DNA of 64,000 bases, taken from NCBI GenBank assembly GCA_907165135.1, contig OU015569.1, positions 11,346,501 to 11,410,500 on the forward strand. The letters run 5' to 3'. Below, piece after piece: positions 31,896 to 43,729 of the stretch. The notes under the pieces were generated by a model. The model searched no databases, had not been told where the DNA came from, and saw only the letters and a list, made by a program, of their open reading frames with translations. The position numbers and the translations under genes were made by a program. Within the stretch, counting starts at the first letter, position 1. Each line of letters begins with the position of its first letter. Source of the DNA: Oikopleura dioica. Lineage: Eukaryota; Chordata; Appendicularia; Copelata; Oikopleuridae.

Positions 31896-34800
31896 ATGGA
31901 CTATGTTATTGACGAAAGCCTGAAATGGCAGATTGTGCTATCATATCTCTTAGTTTGTGCTCTTCTCGGCCTGATCCTCCAAATTCGCGAAACGAATCGA
32001 ATTAAATCGGAGGTAAGTTTCTCAAATTGTATACTTAAAGTCATATATTTGTCAAGTATGAAATATACCAATTCGAGATGCATAAGCGATTTATGAGCAT
32101 GCATTGGCTATTTATGAGACAAATCAAAAGACATATCGGCATGTATCGAAAGAAGATCACTGACAGAGAGGTAACAGCGATGTAACGAATACAATAATTT
32201 ATTATTATCAGTTCTCAGTATCGATATTTTCTCAAAGATAAAACTATAATTTGATTTAAATTCGATTTTGTACTTGAACAAGCGGAAAAATAAAGAGCTT
32301 CCGCGAAGCGTTGATGGTTCAATCTTTCTTTGCTTAGCTGCTTGCTAAGTTACAGTTAACTTCTGATTTGTGTTCCTGTAAAAGCGATTGAACATAAACT
32401 CTGCAACTTGTACATTTTAAGCAGGAAATATCATTAATTTAGCTTTTGGCCGCAGCTGTTACCTTTGTGCGGCTTTTTTTATTCTCTCGCTGGTTTCAAC
32501 TGTGTTCAATTTTCATAATTTATATTCTTTTTTTCGCTGCCGCCGTTGAATTGAAATTGAAAATTTGAATAGTCAATTCACGCCAAATGAAAAATGGAAA
32601 TGTCAGTTTGTCGACACTGTATTCTAAGAAACGACTTCCTCTCTGTTTTGCTTTACCTTCATTAATTTTACCGAATAATATCTTCTGAATTACCGAACTA
32701 ATTAAATTAAAGTTCGACGATTATTTTTTGGTAAAATCGAAAGCAAAGCGAAGCAAATTCTCCAAGCCTCGCTTTCTGGCGAGTTCGCTAAGCGAATCCA
32801 GATCCCTACTTTATTCATGGATTTTTAAAAATTTTAAAGATTAATTACATAAGGTTCTGGTTAAAACTGTATTGAATTTAGGAGAAGGATGAAACCGATG
32901 ATGAGTTCTTTGAGCCAGAATGGATGCCGGAAGAAGCTAAGGCCATCGAGAACGAAGAGAAAAAGGAGGAAAAGATGGAGACCACCAAAGAGAAGTACAC
33001 CGAGCTTGAAGAGCTCAGCAAGACCGAGCCCATCTGGACGCGAAATCCTAACAATATCTCCAACGAGGAGTACGCCGAGTTCTACAAGTCCCTCACCAAC
33101 GACAGGGAAGACCACCTCGCCGTCAAGCACTTCTCCGTCGAAGATCAGCTCGAGTTCCGAGCCGTTCTCTTCCTGCCCAAGCGAGCTCCCTTCGATCCCT
33201 TCTCGATCAAGCTCTACGTTCGACAAGTCTTTATCATGGACAACTGCGAGGAAATCATCCCCGAGTACCTTAATTTCGTCAAGGGTGTTGTCGACTCGGA
33301 AGATCTTCCTTTGAACATCTCTCGAGAGAATCTCCATCAGTCCAAAATCTTCAAGGTCATCCGAAAGAACCTCGTCAAGAAGTGCATCGAACTCTTCGAG
33401 GAACTCGCCGAGGACAAAGACAGCTACAAAATCTTCTACGAGCAGTTCGGTCGAAACATCAAGCTTGGCATCCACGAGGATTCCAACAACCGAACCAAGA
33501 TCGCCAAGCTCCTCCGATGGAAATCATCCTTCGATGGCGGCGAGGAGCTCACCAACCTCACAGACTACGTCAGCCGAATGAAAGATGGTCAGAAAGATAT
33601 CTACTTCATCACTGGCGAGTCTGTCGATATTGTCAAGAAATCCGCCTTTGTCGAGCGTGTGACAAAGCGAGGCTTCGAGGTTCTCTACCTGTGTGAGCCG
33701 AACGACGAGTACTGCGTCCAGCAACTCCAAGAATTCGACGGCAAGAACATCGTCTCCGTCACCAACGAGGCTCTTGAGCTCCCCGAGGATGAAGAGGAGA
33801 AGAAAAAGTTCGAGGAGACCAAGGTAATAATAATAAAGTTATAATCGCTATCCACTGTAGTCTACTTTCTTGGACTGTCTACGAGTGATAGATACATATT
33901 CTTTAGATCTTACTTACTTGGACTGTATTTTAAGAATTTTTTTAGGACACCGTGAAAACTCCTCAACGACCCACATTCCATAAAGTTAAAAAACGGCTCA
34001 TAAAAAAAACTCCTGATAACGTTCCGAACGAGAAGAAGAAACCGATAAAACATTTTATTCGAAAGAAATCAACGATGCGAGAATCACGATCAGAAACGAC
34101 CTCGACATCAACAGAGCCAGGTATTATTTATTACTCATTATTTAGGCGGGCAATGACATTTAAAATTTTAAATAAGAAAATTTATGTTTCGCGAGTAAAA
34201 AATTGAGAAACTCACTAAAGATTCAGGAGACACGATCATCAAGCCAAAGCGTCTTCGACGAGGGGGCTCCTCGAGAACGAGTGGCCGGGATAGTGGATCT
34301 CGCCCAGTTTCGCCGGTTAAATTCGTCGGTGCAAAGCGGATTTCCAAGAAGAAAAACAGCAGCAGTACTTTGAAAAATGAGAACAGAAGGAAAAAATCAA
34401 CCAGTCAACATCGATTCCACAAAGTCTCTTCTGACGAGGACGACTTCATTATTCTCAAAGCTGATGAGTATTTTAGTCAGCCTTCGAAAGAGTCAGTCGC
34501 TGCTTCGTCACAATCGCCATCTTCGCCTTCGCCAAGTCCTATTTCAGTTTTTCCATCAACCAGCAATTCTGAAAACATACCAAGCACGAGCACGAGCAAT
34601 GACGAGTCGCAGTCGAAAAAGAGAGGGTCAAGAAGAGCTCGGAAAACAACTCGGTCAGCTTCTTGTTCCAATATTCCTTTTGCAATCACACAGGGAAGCG
34701 AGATCCCCCTTCCGAAGCCTATCAAAACTACGAAAAAATCAACTTCTCATTTGCGCGAATCACGGTCAGAGACAACCTCGACATCAACAGAGCCAGCTGC

Positions 34801-34993
34801 CCCAACGAATCAACCAGAAAACGCACCTCGGGTCGTGAGAACTAACGTCATCCGAAACTACGACAGTTCAGACGAGTCCCTGAATGAGGTGAGTTTAACA
34901 GCGAACACTAAAACAGGTCCGAAGTGGGCGAAGTGGGCGATTTTCGCGAGTCTTTGTTTTCTCATTAGTTTTGGACGAAACAAAAGTCTTTGA
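31896..34993 (+). CDS. chimeric frame: transmembrane exon + HSP90 middle domain + ZCWPW1-like segment
   Basis: Exon 1 (31896-32014) encodes [25 protein letters not shown]-type single helix and ends RIKSE. Exon 2 (32882-33823, 942 nt) is cytosolic HSP90 from the acidic linker (EKDETDDE) through the middle domain: [39 protein letters not shown] (with the catalytic-loop Arg), [31 protein letters not shown]. Exons 3 (33946-34120) and 4 (34227-34888) are Ser/Lys-rich and exon 4 copies the ZCWPW1-like gene. All joints are GT-AG with matching phase, so one open frame of about 590 residues results; read-through of the last donor ends at 34993. HSP90's N-terminal ATPase and C-terminal dimerisation domains are absent, as is the ENRKKKNN-like loop before IKLYV. 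Codon use in exon 2 is strongly C/G-ending, as in a highly expressed parent. It may be an expressed new gene or a set of adjacent fragments. Confidence 0.6.
34120..34862 (+). repeat. segmental duplicate of the ZCWPW1-like gene (source 1215-1995, inverted)
   Basis: Read against the minus strand of 1215-1995, this block matches closely through intron sequence (ATTACTCATTATTTAGGCGG), the acceptor and start of the exon (GGAGACACGATCATCAAGCC), and the exon up to the codons for NYDS. Encoded proteins agree with scattered substitutions (for example [20 protein letters not shown] against [20 protein letters not shown]). Introns are retained, so it is DNA-level duplication. Similarity ends abruptly after NYDS. 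Confidence 0.85.
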
Positions 34994-35306
34994 TATCTTT
35001 ATTTTTTTAAACTCTGCTAATTTGTTTTTTACTTCTCTGAAAATAATATAAACTTTCATTCCATCAATTCGATTGCTTTGTTTGGCTCATTTGATTCCGT
35101 CGCGCCATTCAATAATTTTGTTATTCAATTCAAGTGGACAGTAAACTGATGGTATATTTTGGCATTCTTCGATATTGTTTATTATATCAAATGTACAAAG
35201 CGGGCAAAGAAATTAAATTTTATTTTATCGTGCTCAGAAGTCGTAATTCATCCTTTGTTAGTTCTTCACGAATTTCAACAAATTTCTACTAAACTAAAGT
35301 TGATTT

Positions 35307-36982
35307 TCATTCTTCGAAACTCTTTCCTGGAGAAACGTCGATACTTGGTCCTCTCGACTGGATCGAGCTGACAGCGACTCGTAGGACTTCTTTGATTTCT
35401 TCTTTTTCGCGCAGTTGTCTTTCTTTTTCGCGTTTGATTTCGTTCTAAAGTTGAAGTCAACAATCGAATTTCCAAGCTGACGTCAAAAAAGGGAGCGATC
35501 TTTGTCCTTTTATGAGGTCAGAAAAAGATTTTCACTGTGGCAGTTTCTGAGATCGTTGTCGACAAACTTATCACACCCTGAACTTGGCAGGAAAAGCTTT
35601 CGCCATGTGATTTATCCAAAAAGACAAAAACAGCTTTTGAGCAATATTCACTGAGCAATAAAAAGACACTTCTTATCAACACCTATTTCCGTAAAATACA
35701 ACTTGGCGAAAGCCTAACTGTCGATAACTTAGAAGCATTTTCAACTCTGTGCTCTTTTTGAACTTTTTAATAGAAAGTACCTGATGCCTCGTTTTCAACT
35801 GTTCTTGTTTCATCTTCGCTTGCTGCAGCTCTTTGTGAAGACGCATATTCTCATCGAGCAATCGTTGATTCTCTTTCTCTAAGTCGCGTATTCTTGAGTC
35901 TGTTGCGCCTTCTGTGTCACATCTGAACGGAAAAATTTACGATTTGAAGACATGGAGGAGAACTTAACTTCCGAAATCTCGACTAGAGCTAGTTGTCGAG
36001 CCTCGGCGGGAGTCATTATAACTGCTACTCGGAGATAAATTTTTTAATCGAAAAGTTGAAGTTTTTCTTAATTTTGCAGCTAATTTCATTGTCTTTAATT
36101 TATTGGGACTTCATTTTTTATCTGTTCCTAGTCGAGTTAGCATTGTCGTCTCTGATTCTGGAAGTTAATTCTCGCAATTCAGCTAAACGAGCTGTCCAGT
36201 TTCTGCTCATGGATAGTGCTCCTGATAAATGAGCCGTGTGATCTGTCTTTTAAAAAGTAAACTTTTTCTGTGCGTTTTTGAGTAATTTGCGCTGGGCGAC
36301 CCCGATCTGGCGCAAATGCCCCCCGCCGTGGACTGATTACCTTTGGCCACTCCTATGCTTTTGCAAGGTGACATCTTTATTCGCATTTTCGCGGCTGCTT
36401 AGACTTTTTGGGGTTAACATTGATGATGCTCTTTCATAGTTGTAGATATCAAGAGTCACGGTTTTCTTAGAAATTTTCAATTTCAAAAGAAAGTTCTGTT
36501 GCGAAATTATCAAAGTTGCGATCACTACTTTCAATTTTCGCCATTCAAATGAACTCATAAACAACCGTTACAAAACTGAATATTTGATAACATCAGTGTC
36601 ATTTTTTAACCGTTCCTGCAAGGTATTCCAGAGTTGTTTTCTTTCAGACTTGCAATGACTCTTGTGGCAGCTGGCGAGTTCAAATAGCTATCCTTGACTC
36701 GCGCAATCACGGGCGTCCCAGCTGGAGAGCCAGTTTCGGAGCCAGAATCCAGCTCTACAAATTGCATCAAGTCCCTGTATATCATAAAGCAATTAACACT
36801 ATTTTTAAAACAAGAGGTGGTTTTGGCTCGCCTGACCTAACATTTTAACTCTTAATAAATCAGCGCGCAATTTTCATATTCGCAAATTTATTTCACTTAC
36901 CCATAATTGACACATCGTTGTGGCTCAGATAGGACTGAGTATTTGAAGCCTCATCAGCAATGTCTATTTGCTGAAATCTCAT
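35307..36982 (-). CDS. coiled-coil protein, unidentified
   Basis: Exons on the minus strand: MRFQQIDIADEASNTQSYLS to NDVSIM (36982-36903, donor GTAAGT), DLMQFVELDSGSETGSPAGT then PVIARVKDSYLNSPAATRVI (about 36785-36655), MSRNWTARLAELRELTSRIR plus DDNANSTR (about 36215-36133), a Ser/Thr-rich piece SSYNDSRRGSTTSSSRDFG, a leucine-zipper exon RIRDLEKENQRLLDENMRLH plus KELQQAKMKQEQLKTRHQ (to about 35781), and a final exon NEIKREKERQLREKEEIKEV ending SPGKSFEE, stop at 35307. Heptads are clear in the last two exons. The junction between the Ser/Thr piece and the zipper exon needs a non-GT donor or another exon. Family not recognised; scaffold or cytoskeletal adaptor is a guess from coiled coils alone. 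Confidence 0.5.
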
Positions 36983-36989
36983 TGCCAAC

Positions 36990-38166
36990 CGGCCATATTT
37001 TGATCTTCAAGCGGATATTTTTCATTTTAGAGTTCATAACAAATTTCTAAGAATTTCCAAGAAATTTCATATTGAAAAAAATTGAATATCCTTTGCTTGT
37101 ATTTCTACTCATTTTCGCCCTGCTCATCTTTTTTTTCTCTTACTTTTTGGTGCTCCTCAGATATTTAATTTTTTTTTTGAAAAAAGCTGCTCAGCAATGC
37201 ATCTCTCCGCAGGGCCCACTGTTTGCTTTTCAAATCAAACCGAAACATTTTTATATGATTAAAATCAGACTCTTTGCTCGCGCCTTCATAACACTGGGCA
37301 GGCAAAAACCGTTTCCTCTGGTAAGTTATTCTTCCTTGATTGCAAATGATAAAAGAAAAAGTATTCAATAGTAGTTTTTGTTTTATTTAGAACTGAAGAC
37401 TTGAGATGTATAAATTGTGGTACTTTTTCGATATTTGCCAATAAACAGCATAGAACACGAGAAAATTTGGACTTTGAAAATTTGCATTTTTTTATAAAGC
37501 GCATCACAATGTAATGAAAGAATAAATAAAGAAGTAACAGCTCCTCTTGAGAAGTTGAAGCTAATTCAAAAAGGTTAAAGATAAAGGTACATTTTCGAGG
37601 GCTTTTCCGCTGCTCTGTCGGTTGTTTTTTGATGAGCGACAGGAGGGATTAGAAAAGAGAGAGAGAAAGGGTCGTTTCGGCGAGAGAAAATCTCGCTTTA
37701 AATATCATCAACTTTGGAGGAAGGATCAAAGTCTCTGCTTAAAAATATGGTGCGGGAGAGAAAGAGGGAGAAGAAATGTCAGTGTGGATTTGCCCTAATT
37801 CGCCGATGAAAGGTCAGAAAACGAAGATAGAGGTACCAGAAGTGTTGCTAACAGCCTTCACATGAGCCCGCATTTGGCGGCTGTTGTCTCTTGGAAAGTT
37901 TGTGATTGCCTCTCGCGCAAGAAAAAAAAGGGGCTAAACCTTGATGAATCCTTTGTAACATATAAGAAAAGATAAACAGGCTGGCAAGACCTAGGAAATA
38001 GAAAAATAAATTTGGCAATGACCAGGGAAAAGTAACGGACGGTTAACAAAAATAATTGTAAAGATAGGATGATTGTTTAAAAACGGCCAAAACCAGTTGG
38101 TTTTTTTCAGAGGCTGGTCACGAGACGGGTTCACCCAAAAGTTCATTGAAAGGAAGGATCATCTGA
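36990..38166. other. spacer, probably including the Musashi 3' UTR
   Basis: No coding frame supported. Contains poly-T/poly-A runs and a GAGAGAGAGAAAGGG tract near 37660; the part next to 38167 is likely 3' UTR by position. Confidence 0.35.
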
Positions 38167-41100
38167 TCACTGGTAGACGTTGGAAATATTGAGCGGCGCC
38201 ATTAAGGGTTGATTCGACATGAGCGACAGTTGCTGCGACTAAAAGAAAAGATGGCTTCGTATTCCTTCATTTTTTAGAGTACCTGAGCGATATAGTTTTG
38301 AATATCATTCGTGCTCATTGTTTGATAATTAAGACCGTTTCTGCTGGCGTCCGTTCCAGAGGAATTGGCCCCGACGGCGTTGGTCAGCGCTGCCGCCGCC
38401 GGGTTGTAGTGGATGGCGCCGTAGTTGCCAAAAACTAAAGAAAAGAGGATGAAAAGTGGAACTTGGAGAAGCAAGTGGCGTACGTGGTAGATTGGTGAAT
38501 TGATAGGACATCTGGCTGGATAGCATCGGGTTCAAGTAAACCCCGGGCAAGCCTAAATTGAATAAATTAAGTGGCGCTTTCAAGCACGTAATTGAAGGGA
38601 GAAATCTCTCCTCCCTTCAACCAAGAAACGATAGAAACACTACGCTAAGTGAGACTACTAACCAAAGTGAGCAGGTTGGCTACCTTGTACTAAAAAGGCC
38701 TGATTTGCCATTCTCTTTTGTGACTGGTTGGGCATCATCACATCCTTAGGCTGTGCCTTTTTGCACTCGACCTGCAAGAAGCAACTGGTTAATCCTTCCT
38801 TTTCAAAGCTTCCCTAACTCAACCGGCAGCAGCTTTTTTTAAGATTTACAATAAAAGAGGCGATTGCTATTTTTGGAAGCCCCGAAATTTCATCCATCAA
38901 ATGGAGGAAGCTTCCTTTTCATGAATTTTTACGAAGTGGAAAATCGAAAAATTATGATCTCTAATTAGAGCGCAAAAACTCGAGATCTCACCAAGGATTT
39001 TTGATCACGTGGTTTTTGAATTATCATTGCTTCTGATTAACTTTTGATACAATCATTATTAGGGCCGATAGCTTGCCGCCCGTAGGGTCAAGCAGACAGC
39101 CCGCTTGGACCAAAATTTTAAACTGGACCCGGGAAACGATTGCGGGCAAGAAAATGTTGATAGCGGCAAGTTTTTACCAAAAGATCTCCTTTGAATTATT
39201 TGAAAGACGTTCTTTTTTGCCCCTAAAATGTTGGTAAAAACTTCTGTCATGAGCTTAAATTGTTGATTCGGGATGAAATGGGGATAATTTCAAAGTCTTG
39301 ATTTATAAGGAGACAACAATTAAGAGCACATGACTGATTTTTTAGCATCATTCTAGGACATGAAATTTTTCCTACAATTTAGGGGAGATCTTTTGGTAAA
39401 GAAACGTCTATTCACCGTAAGCAGGCAATATTTTTTTTTCAAAAAGAACCAGTCATAAATATAAATAATCTAGCTAGAGTGAAAAAACAACGTCTACGTA
39501 ATTAAAATGATCAGCAAGCAAGATCAGACGGTCATCGTCGCGATCATTTGCCAAAATCAATTATTCTGTGAGCGCCACTAAGTGTGCTACCGGCTGGTAA
39601 TAAAGCTACAGTAAGATAGGAGTAGTATACATACAGTTTTGTTGTTGATTTCGTGGTAGTGGATCTCCACTACGTTTTCAACAGCGTCCTCACTGTCAAA
39701 AGTGACGAAACCGAAGCCTCGGTGGCGATTTGTCTGCCGGTCGAACATAAGCATCGCTTCTTCCACCTACAATCAAGTGTTACAGTCAGTTTTTGCCCGA
39801 AAATTCTCTTCAAAAGAGACTCCTAAACATTGTAGACTAGAAATCGGTGTAAGTTAGGGTTGGGTTAGGGTTAGTATGAAAATTTAAAATTTGAGCCCAA
39901 AAAGATCGATTTTTTGGATTTATTTGGTGCTCAGAAAATTGACAATCTTGGGCCAAAGTTTCAGTGCTGAACTGCGAATTTTAATTTCAATGTCTGGTCG
40001 ACAATTTACGCGAGGGCTTTCAGTATTAATAGAATGTAGTCCCTACCTTTCCGTATTTCGAGAAGTAAGCGGTCAGGTCCGCCTGAACAGTAGAAGCAGA
40101 TAATCCACCGACGAAAATTTTCTTTGTTCGTGTCACCATCTGAAAAATTTTTCAATACACGAAAACGAAAACGAAAGAAGAAAGATCGTACATGCACCAA
40201 AAAATAGAGCCGTAAGGATGCACCAAGTGGCAGTAAAATTGTGTAAAATAGAAATTCTGTTTATTCAAAGTGATTTATAACGAATTCGCTGCTTCAAAAT
40301 CGCAGAAAAAAAACGGGTGCTCGAAAAAAAAACGATAAATCGGCCTGCTGTTTCAAATTTGGACGAGATGGAACATGCCCCGGACGAGGACTTATGGGCT
40401 AATCCGGCCTTGCTTATTTGATCCAAGACAGGCGAGAGAGAGGTTTGATCAAGGAAAGAGGTACTACACATAAAAAGCGGGGTTACGTGGCCCATGTATG
40501 CCAGTATAAAAAGCGTTTATAGTCCTGGGATTTTTTTCGCGCTGCGAAAATCAAATTCCAACAAAAAGGAACTTGCATTATTTTCAAAAAGAAAACGCCG
40601 AGACAATGAAAATTTCGGGTCCTATTGAAAGTTGAAGTTGGTCATAGCAATTAACTCCTGAAATGGAGGCTATTTACGGCTTTCCCGTGCGTAAAATCGC
40701 CCAAAAAAAAAAGTTTCAAGACAACAAAAGCGATACAAGCAGTGTAAGCTACAATTCACAAACGAGGTTCAATTCAGGTCGAGTCAGGAAATCTATGATA
40801 AGTGGGCTCAATTATCAATTTACCTGCTTTTCGGAGCTGTCGTACATGATGAGGAGTTAGTCTCTTTTACTCGCGAATTAGTGAACAAAAAAGTTGACTT
40901 TTTGGATTTTTTTTGAGAGGTTTTGTTTTTTCCGAGAATTCTCTTTCTAAGAGTGAAAATGTCAAAATGACTATGAAGAAGGAAAATGTCGATAGAAGAT
41001 GTGAGAGCGCAGTAAGAGCGGTGGCAAGAGCCGTGGCAATCAGCGCGCTCAATGGCGCCTCGCGAAAAGAGAAAAAAATGCTCACATCTCCACCAGTTAG

Positions 41101-43722
41101 GGGGGCAGCCATAAATTATCCGACGACTTTTGTCGGACACGTTATCATTACACTGCTAATGTAAAGCCCGCATCCAACATGACACACATCCGCCTTTGAG
41201 AAAGTAGTTTCTTGCTTACCTTTGGCGTGCACTTCTTCGGGAAGGCGACTTTCGGGTCGATCTGAAACAATATGTTACAGTAGTAGAAATGACTGTAGTT
41301 TTTGTTAATCACAAATGCTAAGTTTTGAATAAGTGGCCAAAAAAAGTATTGACATTGAAAATAAGTGTGCTCTAAGCGAGCCAAACTCGCAACAGTTTAG
41401 GCTGAAATTCCAATTTTCGGATATTAATTTTGGAAAAATCTTCTTTAGTAAGTAAAACCTTGCGTGGATCCTTCTGACTAGCAATTTATGCAACCCTACT
41501 TTGATCAAGTTCTTGGGAATCAAAGCTCAACGATGGCGCAGCAAGGACTACCTCCGGAAAAATGGACTCAAAAATGACTAGAGATTAACCATCTGAAATC
41601 GTAGGAAAAATGAGGATTAAATTAACGACCCTTATTCATCAGTTATGTTCTAACTGTTATAATAAGCTGCATCAGTGCAAATGCAATTTATTGCTTACCA
41701 TTTTTTCGTCGATTTCATGTCTTCCTACCGCTAGAACGGCCTCAATAGCAGCGGGATCGGCAAAAGTGACGAATCCAAAGCCCCTGAAAAGAAAATGAGT
41801 AAATCGAGAACGGATTTCGGGATTCTGCAAACAGCTACTGTAGCCGTCATAAACTGCAGAAGGCAGTTGCGCGAAATGCAATTACAAGAGGGACCGGCGC
41901 CCAATTCTTGCAATAAAGGGCGATGTCTCGCATGATCAAACTCCAGGGCTGTGACAGTTTAATTTTTTACACAACTCCCAGCAGCCTTCATTAACCTCGT
42001 AAAAACCACCCTCAACAGGAGAGAAGAGGGGCAACAATAGAATTTTTAGGCGCAACTGTAACAATAGCGAAAAATCGCAGTCTGCGATTTCTGAAGATTA
42101 ATTATTTGCTGCGAAAAAGAAAAGAAGACGAGATTCACTTACCGTGACCGTTTTGTGTTGGGATCCTTTTTTGAGAAGTTTCGAAAGCTGCAATGTCAGA
42201 GGGCAATAAAATGCAGAGCATAGTAATTGCCATCTTTCAAAGCCAATTACAATTTGTAAAAGCGAAAGTAACAATACCAGCTCTTGTAAAATTAAGCATT
42301 CTAGCGCGGGAATAATAGAATAAAGAAATGAAACTCTTCCTTCATGACCATCGCTTCTTTGAGCTCGCCAAACTTGGAAAAGTATTCTTTTAGACTTTCT
42401 AAATGATTGCGTCCATGTTAATCGACAAAGGTCATTGCATTCGACATTTACCGGTTGTAGTTTGCCATGAGAGTCCGCCGATAAACATTTTCCTAAATAA
42501 AAGAAATAAGAGTAAACAACAGAGGATCAAAATCTAGTCGAGTTTGTTTGGTGCGCTTGTCGCGCTTTTTCGGAAATAATTATCTCCGACTTCGGCTCCG
42601 AGTTGCATCAACAACGAAAAAGAGATTGCCAATTTCGATAGATTTAGAAATAGAAGGAAACAAATAATAATTTCCGCCTTCTTTTGAGATTTGAGATTGC
42701 CTTATTCTCTGGCCCAAATCGTTGATCAGCTCTTTTCCCTGCAAATTTTGAAGCTTATTTGTGTTAAAACCTTTTTCGTTTGCCCGGAAAATGGAGCTAT
42801 TTGCATCTCAAATTCTCGCAGGGAAAAACGATCCAAAAGCCAACCTGTTTTTAAATGGTATGGAAATCAGGATTCCGATTCCGGCTGAGCAATGAGCGGT
42901 ATTTGAGCGTGAGCGAGCGGAAGGATGTATTTAACTCTGCGGCTTGCGCGGCTTAAATTTATTTTCAACTCGAAGCCGCAAGCGGCCATTCGAGTTTTGT
43001 TTATCGCTCCGCTCGCTCAAGCTCAAACATCGCTCATCGCTCAGCCGAAATCAGAGCCTTGATTCAATTACCATAAGTTATGGTCCATAACTAATTAATT
43101 TTAGAAAATTCATATTTTATATCAGACAATAAAAGATCGCGAAATGACTGTTTATTTAAAAGAAAGCCACTACAAAAGCCCAATTCACTCGTTCCGGTAC
43201 TTTTGCTCAGAGACAATGAGCAGCCAGCTTTTCTGGAAATATCAGAAACAAACAGTTTCTTTGTTTCGCTGAAGCAGCCTCCTCGTGACCCTTGTACGTA
43301 TCGAATTTGATGAGCTAATAATTACAGAACTATGGTTCGTTCGGCAGAAAAATTGAAAATTTTCAATTGGAGCGAAATAAGCGAGATTACCACAAGCACT
43401 AGTTCCTTGTTTGTGGCGCTACTTGAAGAGTCTAAGACAATGGCTCACCGACAGGTGCAGCGTTTTCGAAGTTCGAAAATTATTCACACGTTTTTTTTTC
43501 GACTAACAAAAAAGTACTTGCCCCTTTCTTTCTCGCTTACCCAGGTTCGTGGTCGGAGTCTGTCGAGTCCGTCGACTGTACCTCGACATTCTCCAGTTCC
43601 AAGTTATCAGTACAGTTGACGGAAGAATTTCCTAAGACGAGAGCAGAACAGCCCAGCTGATCTGGTTCTGCTTTGAAGGTTTTTGAAGCTGGCCCGTTTT
43701 CATCGTCGAAAATGATTCCCAT
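38167..43722 (-). CDS. MSI: Musashi RNA-binding protein (two RRMs)
   Basis: Twelve exons: 43722-43541, 42492-42452, 42398-42340, 42165-42143, 41783-41699, 41261-41220, 40139-40047, 39766-39635, 38771-38684, 38552-38484, 38434-38283 and 38238-38167. RRM1 has RNP2 KMFIGGLSW and RNP1 RGFGFVTF; the linker [14 protein letters not shown] leads to RRM2 with [18 protein letters not shown] and the hallmark [19 protein letters not shown]. The C-terminus is short (about 120 residues) with a Pro/Ala/Asn-rich PABP-binding-like region ending [10 protein letters not shown]. The start is the first ATG (MGIIFDDEN) after an in-frame stop. Musashi represses translation through 3'-UTR UAG motifs in neural and germline progenitors. 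Intron 42339-42166 appears to be GA-AG (ATG AAG joined to GAT CCC keeps [11 protein letters not shown]). Confidence 0.95.
39853..39874 (+). repeat. short interstitial telomere-like run
   Basis: GTTAGGGTTGGGTTAGGGTT inside a Musashi intron, about three degenerate TTAGGG units, the telomere motif of chordates and many other animals. Too short to mark a fusion point. Confidence 0.5.
42882..43047. mobile_element. MITE-like foldback in Musashi intron 1
   Basis: Arms of about 40 bp begin CGGCTGAGCAATGAGCGGTA (left) and CGGCTGAGCGATGAGCGATG (reverse complement of right) and continue TTTGAGC-TGAGCGAGCGGA. Internal GCGGCTTGCGCGGCTT / AAGCCGCAAGCGGCC repeats echo the GCCGC palindromes of the hairpin MITE family at 19.5 kb. 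AAATCAG occurs on both outer sides but with 12 extra bases on the left, so the target duplication is uncertain. Confidence 0.6.
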
Positions 43723-43729
43723 TTCGGAA

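Noticed and set aside
32861..33475. 204-codon minus-strand frame opposite the HSP90 exon
   Set aside because: Shadow of the C-ending codon bias of HSP90; composition (Leu/Asp/Phe/Gly) reflects the complement.
39853..39874. Chromosome fusion point from TTAGGG-like run
   Set aside because: Only about three imperfect units in an intron; too short.
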